Below, one piece after another: positions 58,575-64,000 of a DNA stretch of 64,000 nt (position 1 is the first letter of the stretch; each line of letters opens with the position of its first letter). The DNA lies in contig OW203763.1 in assembly GCA_934045905.1 (NCBI GenBank), forward strand, positions 48,646,121 through 48,710,120, read 5' to 3'. This DNA is from Leuctra nigra (lineage: Eukaryota; Arthropoda; Insecta; Plecoptera; Leuctridae). The notes beneath the pieces were generated by a model. That model was not told the DNA's origin. It made no database searches and was given only the letters and a program-made list of their open reading frames with translations. The position numbers and the translations under genes are program-made.

Positions 58575-60009
58575 TCTGGAAGTGATCGGAATTCATTAGT
58601 TCGTTCAGTGATCGTTCAATTTCGGAGGATGCTGGTGTGATTGTACAAAAGATTCGTGTTTCCCTTTTTATTCCTTTTAAAATGATCAATCTTCCATCCA
58701 TGCATTAACATTTATTAGGAAAACGTTGTATGTGCAAGGCGTTGACAAACAAGCCTTCGTATTGCATCACATTAATATGTTTATGAAAGTTGCTGCTCTA
58801 CGACTGAGACATTTGAAATTCTAGAAAGATAACTTCCGTCAAAGGAGCAGTGATATTTTTTAATAAGGTTTTGAAAAATATTTCCAAACAAGCGTAAAAT
58901 GTCCGTAAAATGTCAATACAAATATCTAACTTTTGAAGTTTTAATAGATTTGTACGAAAATAGTTAAAAACACATGTTTGATCCAATGACAAAGCAAAAT
59001 ATCAAGTCTATCGGTCAATCGGTTCCATTTTAAAGTTTAACCAATCACAGGATCTTTCCAAAAACTATAGGTACACGTGACCGCTCTTATCACAATAGTG
59101 CGTGTGTTCCACATATCAGATCGAATGGTTTAACTGTTTGACCGTTCGACCATAAGCTACGCGCTTACTGTTATCTTAGTTATCTGACGCAAAATTTGTA
59201 AGTAAAATGTGTAAATTATCACTATATGTTGAGAAGAAGTTGAACTAACATTTGTGTCAGGTACCTTCATCAATATAAAGGTTTGACCCATTACATTCCA
59301 TCCAACACGATCAAAATAATCATACCTATTTCATATCTTATTGAATTTGATATCAGTCTCAACAAATATTATTCGTATGTCTGTAAGGATTAATCAACTA
59401 AAAATCCTCAGAAATTGAAACAATCAACACCGGAATGTTCCAAAATCCACCTACTTCCGTCAAATATTAGTGGATTTTCAAAAATAAAAAAGCAATATAC
59501 TCAGTGTTCGGCCGTCGTTTGTTTTCTTTCGTTAATAAATTGATTACTAACCGTTTTAATTAAGTTACTTTTTTATACCTTATTATTCATAATAACAATA
59601 GACCGGTGGGCGACCGTTGTTCAACCGCGCGTGCTTTGTCAGACCCTTTAGCGGCGCAGGTATAATTTGGAAGACTTGCCGGCTGGAAGACTTAGCGGCT
59701 GGAACAGTTGATGGTCTTTGCCATTTTATTATTTAATATTTAAAATAATATTTAGTTTGGAACACTTGCCGCCTGGAAGAGTTAACATTTGGAAGAGTAT
59801 TTATATGTATATATTTAATTTATTAAAAATATGAAAATGTTTGGAACACTTGCCGCCTGGAAGGGTTAACGTTTGGAAGTGTTTTAAAATGAATATATTT
59901 AATAATTTAAAATAAATTTTATTTTGGAACAGTTGCTGCCTGGAACAGTTAACGTTTGGAAGACTTGACGCTTGGAACACTTAAATGCTGGTCCAGTTGA
60001 CTACTACCC

Positions 60010-61342
60010 ATCTAGTGGAGCGGTCGCTCCACCCAGCCAAGTCGTACCGTACACTCACACTCACTCAACATACCGTATATGCATAATAAACTGAGGAGCA
60101 GACCAACCACTTTTACTGTAAGCAACAACACGGCATTTTCGGCCTACTGGATCTTAAAATTAGAAAATCTCACATTGTTGCGATATATCTTAATTTCGAG
60201 CTATGGCCCACCCCACTATATATACCAAATTAGGGAACAATTTGTTATGCCGTTTGCGAGCTAGAGGGCCGTGAAAAACGTGAAATTACACCCCTTTTAA
60301 AACCTATCTTGATCTGATGATGATGATGATATCAGGAAACACCGCAATCACCGCCACAGCCTAAACGGCTGAGCCGATCGATCTGAAATTTTCACCACAT
60401 GTACACTTTTGGCGTCTGAGGTGCTTTTTTATAAAACCAACAGGAAGCCGCCATTTTGAAACCGGAAGTGACGTATTATCTCGAAAACAGCTAGACCGTT
60501 AGGAATTAAACCAGCGCCAAATGATTCAGACGGTCATCTATATGGAATATCAATAGTTAAAGAAGAGATGTACTATTACCGAAACCGGAAATGACGTCAT
60601 GAAAATGAAGAACTAGATTTAAATGACCTCTTACTACAATAACTACATATTCAGAAGGCTTATAATGATACATAACATTTATAGAAATAAATTCTATGTG
60701 GCAGTAATTTTAGTCGCCATTTTGAAAACCGGAAGTGATACCATATCTCGAAAACGGCTGGACTGATTGTAACGAAGCTTGCGCAATTCTTCATGGAATA
60801 TCACTTTCAGCTTAGGTATATTGAGCACCAAACACAATTTTTCGTATTAACCAATTCGGAAATGGCGTATTTTTTAAAAGTAATTGGTCATTGTTGCTCC
60901 GATGTGTGTTACAAGTTGTGTAAATAAACTAAAAAAATAAGTGATATCCCCATAAAAAACACTCCGTGTAAAAATACCCGCCAAGTCTCTTCAACTATAA
61001 AAAAATAGAAGAAATCTAAAAATTCAACACTGAAAAGAAGTGATATCAAAAAATGAGCCAAGTCAAAACTTAATTTTAAAAACCAAAATATACTTGGCGC
61101 ATCGTTTTTAAGGGCATTATAGGTATATTATATATATTTAGGTACATTTAATTTTTGGCATATGCTTCTATACTATTTATATACACGATGCGCCAAGTAT
61201 ATTTTGGTTTTTAAAATTAAGTTTTGACTTGGCTCATTGTTTGATATCACTTCTTTTCAGTGTTGAATTTTTAGATTTCTTCTATTTTTTTATAGTTGAA
61301 GAGACTTGGCGGGTATTTTTACACGGAGTGTTTTTTATGGGG
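60010..61342 (-). mobile_element. Family E element, copy E6
   Basis: ATCTAG and the hairpin GTGGAGCGGTCGCTCCAC (60016-60033) form the tail, followed by CCAGCCAAGTCGTAC. The body has CCGGAAGTGACGTA at 60462, CCGGAAATGACGTCA at 60585 and CCGGAAGTGATACC near 60729. GCCGCCATTTTG and CGCCATTTTG lie next to the outer two. The palindromic head is at 60948-61342. It begins within ten bases of the outer end of FB-2. No TSD and no coding capacity. Confidence 0.68.
60948..61342. repeat. Palindromic head of E6
   Basis: Arms of ~155 bp are inverted around a ~75-bp spacer, closely matching the E1 head in layout. CCCC/GGGG marks both ends. Confidence 0.8.
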
Positions 61343-61412
61343 TATCTATTACTTGAGTGTTAATCTAGATTTACATTTTACTTATATTTTATTTTATATT
61401 GTAGGTAGTAAT

Positions 61413-63114
61413 CAGTGTTGTGACTTATCTAGATAAAATTATCTAGATAATTATATAGATAGATATTTTTTATCTATTATCTTATCTAGATAATTTTACA
61501 AATGGTTATCTTTATCTTTATCTAGATAAAAATATTGTTATCTATTGGCAATTATCTAGATAAAAAATATAAAATTCGAAATACCTATGCATTTGTGTGT
61601 ATACCTATGAACATGCACGTAACGAGTGCGTAATAAGTGAACTATCACTTGCCAAAAATTATTCCCGTTGTAGGTAGTTTGGAATGTATGGAGAGTTATT
61701 ATTTTCATTGTTTGACTTTGCATGAAAATTATTTGTATTTAGGTCAGTGGTACCTACTCAACCTGCGGCACACAGGCGCGTAGGAAGGGGGGGGGTCAAT
61801 TACCCCCCCCCCCCCCCCCCCACTTTTCATCCTGACACCCCCAGATATCACCCCCAGATATACAAAAATGTTGATAAAGATATTTAAATATGCACAGATT
61901 TGCTCCATTATGAGGTTGAATTCTCAAAATTTTCCCAAGTTTGACAACTAATTAAACAGATGTATTCCAATGAGACAATGACTCATTTGTCCAACTTGAT
62001 CATCCTCATGAATAAAATTTAATATTACTTATAAGTTAAACTAGGATACCAAAACACATACAGATTATTGCAACCTTTTTTAAAGGAATTTCAAAATCGA
62101 TTCATAATCGATTCTCCTTTACTAGAAATTCAAAAAAATTCCCTGCGGGGACCAATGGGGATGTTATCAAATAAAAAAATTTACAGATTATAACGCATTT
62201 CATCTAAAGTTTCCTTAAGAATATTGCATATCACACATTTTAATTTTCGTTGAAAAGGATGCCAAAACGGCTTCAAATTCGATTCTGTTGTGTCAAAAAT
62301 TAAAAAAGGCCCTGCGGGGCCATTGATGATTTTATCAAATAACAAAATTTACCGTATACAATGCATTTTGTTTAATGTTTCCCGAAGAATATTACAAATC
62401 ACACATTTTAAATATCTTTGAAATGGATGCCAAAATAGCTTCAAATTCGATTCTTTTGTATCAAAAACTCAAAAAATTCCCTGCGTGGCCAATGGAGATT
62501 CCATAAAAACAAATAGTTACAGATTATATTACATTTTGTCTAAAGTTTCCACACAAAATTGCATATCACACATTGTACATTTCTTTGATGAGAATGCCAA
62601 AATAGCTTCAATTTCGATTATTTTGTATCAAAACTTCAAAAAAGGCCCTGCGGGGCAAACTGGGTGCTGCGCCCCCCAGACCCCCTTGTAACGGCGAACT
62701 ATACCTTTTCCTCACATTCATCGATCCACGATAATTTTGACCCCCCCCCCCCACTCAAAATGAAGTTCCTACGCGCCTGGCGGCACAATATTTGTGCCCC
62801 CTCAGTTGATGTTTTATAACTTATTCAAAAATGTGTCCACTGTAAAAATAATATTTAAAAAAATGCGGCCCGCCAACAAAAGCAAAATTTGCATTTTTGT
62901 CCCGCAAGCCAAAAAGGTTGAGTCCACTGAATTACGTACTATTGTTTGGTAAAAAAATTATCTATTATCTATTACAATTATCTAGATAATTATTTTTTAT
63001 CTTTAATCTAGATGATTTTTTGGAATTTTATCTATTATCTTATCTAGATAAATTTTTTACGTGTTATCTTTATCTTTATCTAGATAAAAATAAAATTATC
63101 TAATCACAACACTG
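61413..63114 (-). mobile_element. hAT-type element (hAT-a, copy 2)
   Basis: TIRs are CAGTGTTGTGA and the complement of CAGTGTTGTGAT, with a perfect 8-bp TSD GTAGTAAT (61405-61412 and 63115-63122). The TTATCTAGATAA subterminal arrays match copy 1 in reverse orientation. It is interrupted by hAT-b copy 2 (61773-62779) and lacks the ~440-bp segment that copy 1 carries. No transposase is seen. Confidence 0.9.
61773..62779 (+). mobile_element. hAT-type element (hAT-b, copy 2) nested in hAT-a
   Basis: TIR CAGGCGCGTAGGAA is perfectly inverted at the right end, and the 8-bp TSD GCGGCACA is perfect (61765-61772 and 62780-62787). hAT-a copy 1 gives the empty site (TGTGTCGCAGGTTGAG near 32394). Four internal modules of 165-175 bp carry the word CCCTGCGGGG or CCCTGCGTGG (near 62141, 62310, 62479 and 62645). 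No transposase. Confidence 0.92.
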
Positions 63115-63122
63115 GTAGTAAT

Positions 63123-63768
63123 AGCATTACTATAGTGATTACCACTTTTACCACTTATTTCCACTTTTAAAACCCCAAGGAAAATCCATGGAAAATTTAT
63201 GAAGTGTCCCAAATTTTAGTAGTAAATAACCAAACGACCAAATGATTATAACGTGACCAAGAAATTACCAAAATTGGTTTATAGCATTATGTGAGGGTTA
63301 TAAATTGTATAGCTTACGTAGCAGGACAATTTGCCTACACATGTGGGGGGAGGGGGAGGGGGAGGCCGCTTCGCTACTGGAACATCTTGATAGATCAGAA
63401 ATATACTCATATTATAATATTCTCTTCAGTATTTATTTTTTCCTCGTTATTTCTCACCAATTACATACATTTCATTAATCATTTCTGATCAGCACCAAAC
63501 ATAGCGAATTTTTTAGTAACCTGTTAATAATTGTCTGGAACTTGCTGCTAATGAGATATTCGTAAAAGTTCGCACACTCGCCGCTAATCAATCATTGCTG
63601 ATTACTAATTAGGGCAAACTTGCCTTGAGTCTCCTGGTTCAACTCAAATTAATGTGAAAGTCACATTTTTATGATTTCCATTTTCCACATATCATTGACG
63701 ATACAATTTGACCCAGACTATGTATACTTTAAGCGTGTGCAGTTATTATTATGTTCTATATTCTCAAC
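63123..63768. other. Unassigned interval
   Basis: G-rich GGGGGAGGGGGAGG is near 63344-63364. No gene is seen. Confidence 0.4.
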
Positions 63769-63769
63769 G

Positions 63770-63789
63770 GAGCCGAGGCTCCACTAGTT
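63770..63789 (+). mobile_element. Possible Helitron-type 3' hairpin end
   Basis: GGAGCCGAGGCTCC (6-bp stem, GA loop) is followed by ACTAG and T, resembling the family E tail (hairpin, CTAG, T). The upstream sequence does not match E or B, so it would be a third family. Confidence 0.3.
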
Positions 63790-64000
63790 AGAATGTAATA
63801 GAGAACGGAGGAGAGGAAACTCGGTACCGGCATGTAGCCTACTCCTGACGAAAGATACCAAGGGGACCAACGGCTTAACGTCCCTTCCGAAGGTCGGTGT
63901 GACATTCACAGCACGAGCCTCCACAACCCGCGCCGTCGAGAGACTGATAACAGGTGGAGGGAGGTCGTCACACTAACCCCCAACCACCCCAGTCTCTCTG
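63790..64000. other. GC-rich segment, unassigned
   Basis: Composition shifts sharply to GC-rich. A plus-strand frame reading NGLTSLPKVGV continues to a stop after about 35 residues. It could be an exon, a repeat end or part of an element cut by the window edge. I do not recognise it. Confidence 0.35.

Larger units (their letters stand above)
52391..60000. mobile_element. 7.6-kb inverted-repeat structure FB-2
   Basis: The left arm 52391-54179 and right arm 57175-60000 (less the B Helitron at 57545-58574) are inverted copies of ~1.79 kb with few differences. The outermost ~340 bp repeat GTTAACTCTTCCAGGCGGCA and GCAAGTGTTCCAAA words in several sub-units, as in foldback elements. The loop (54180-57174) holds a truncated B element and unassigned DNA. 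No transposase was found. Flanks GGGAACGCT and CTACTACCC show no TSD, so a foldback transposon and a local inverted duplication remain alternatives. Confidence 0.65.

Noticed and set aside
52391..60000. Polinton/Maverick element, because of long terminal inverted repeats
   Set aside because: No integrase, polymerase or capsid-type coding sequence is present, the size is too small, and no 6-bp TSD is visible.

Overview
The window looks like AT-rich intergenic DNA from an animal nuclear genome. The best guess is an arthropod, probably an insect and possibly a hemipteran. That guess rests on the mix of hAT, Helitron-like, foldback and jockey/CR1-like elements with several satellites; no host gene fixes the species. 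I found no intact host protein-coding gene, no functional rRNA or tRNA, no CRISPR array and no bacterial-type operon. Nearly everything I can support is mobile DNA, decayed LINE coding sequence or tandem repeat. The longest open frames lie in satellite arrays and are by-products of repeat periods divisible by three.

The main player is a dispersed non-autonomous family, here called family E. Copies are at 312-1632 (-), 6727-11468 (+), 12350-12708 (+, fragment), 30152-31456 (+), 31458-35376 (+), 37188-37240 (-, end only) and 60010-61342 (-). Each full copy has a ~395-bp palindromic head starting CCCC, a ~0.9-kb body, and a tail with the hairpin GTGGAGCGACCGCTCCAC followed by TAGA. The next base is always T and there is no target-site duplication (TSD). 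The motif ACTTGGCTGG before the tail is inverted in the head. This resembles a Helitron/Helentron-type rolling-circle element. Two copies lie head to tail with no spacer (30152-35376). The bodies carry regularly spaced TGACGTCA/CTTCCGG/ATGGCGGC composites, which match overlapping CRE-ETS sites plus a YY1-like site. A second rolling-circle-like family (B, 3' end CTAG then T) is at 2483, 43103-43676, 56350-57182 and 57545-58574.

Layout. 1-5.2 kb: a hairpin MITE, E1, a B end and unassigned DNA. 5.2-6.4 kb: 16-bp minisatellite. 6.4-11.7 kb: a four-level nest (old inverted-repeat elements, then E2, then two hATs with perfect 8-bp TSDs). 11.7-18.7 kb: E3, a hAT-like element holding B-family sequence, a small MITE. 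18.7-21.8 kb: a 200-N gap and a 60-bp satellite. 23.8-24.8 kb: a foldback element rich in TTCGGCGC. 26.4-28.0 kb: a LINE reverse transcriptase pseudogene. 30-36 kb: the E4/E5 tandem set in a 23/25-bp minisatellite and itself carrying a hAT and a TA-flanked element. 37.6-38.9 kb: 30-bp minisatellite. 38.9-40.6 kb: two LINE fragments. 43-47.7 kb: a B copy and a foldback element with nested insertions. 49.5-50 kb: two tRNA-like SINE heads. 52.4-60.0 kb: a 7.6-kb inverted-repeat structure with ~1.79-kb arms. 60-63.1 kb: E6, then a hAT nested in a hAT. The last 210 bp are GC-rich and unassigned.

Several insertions are supported by exact TSDs or by an empty-site copy elsewhere in the same window, so their order can be read directly. 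All family names are descriptive and local; no database comparison was possible.
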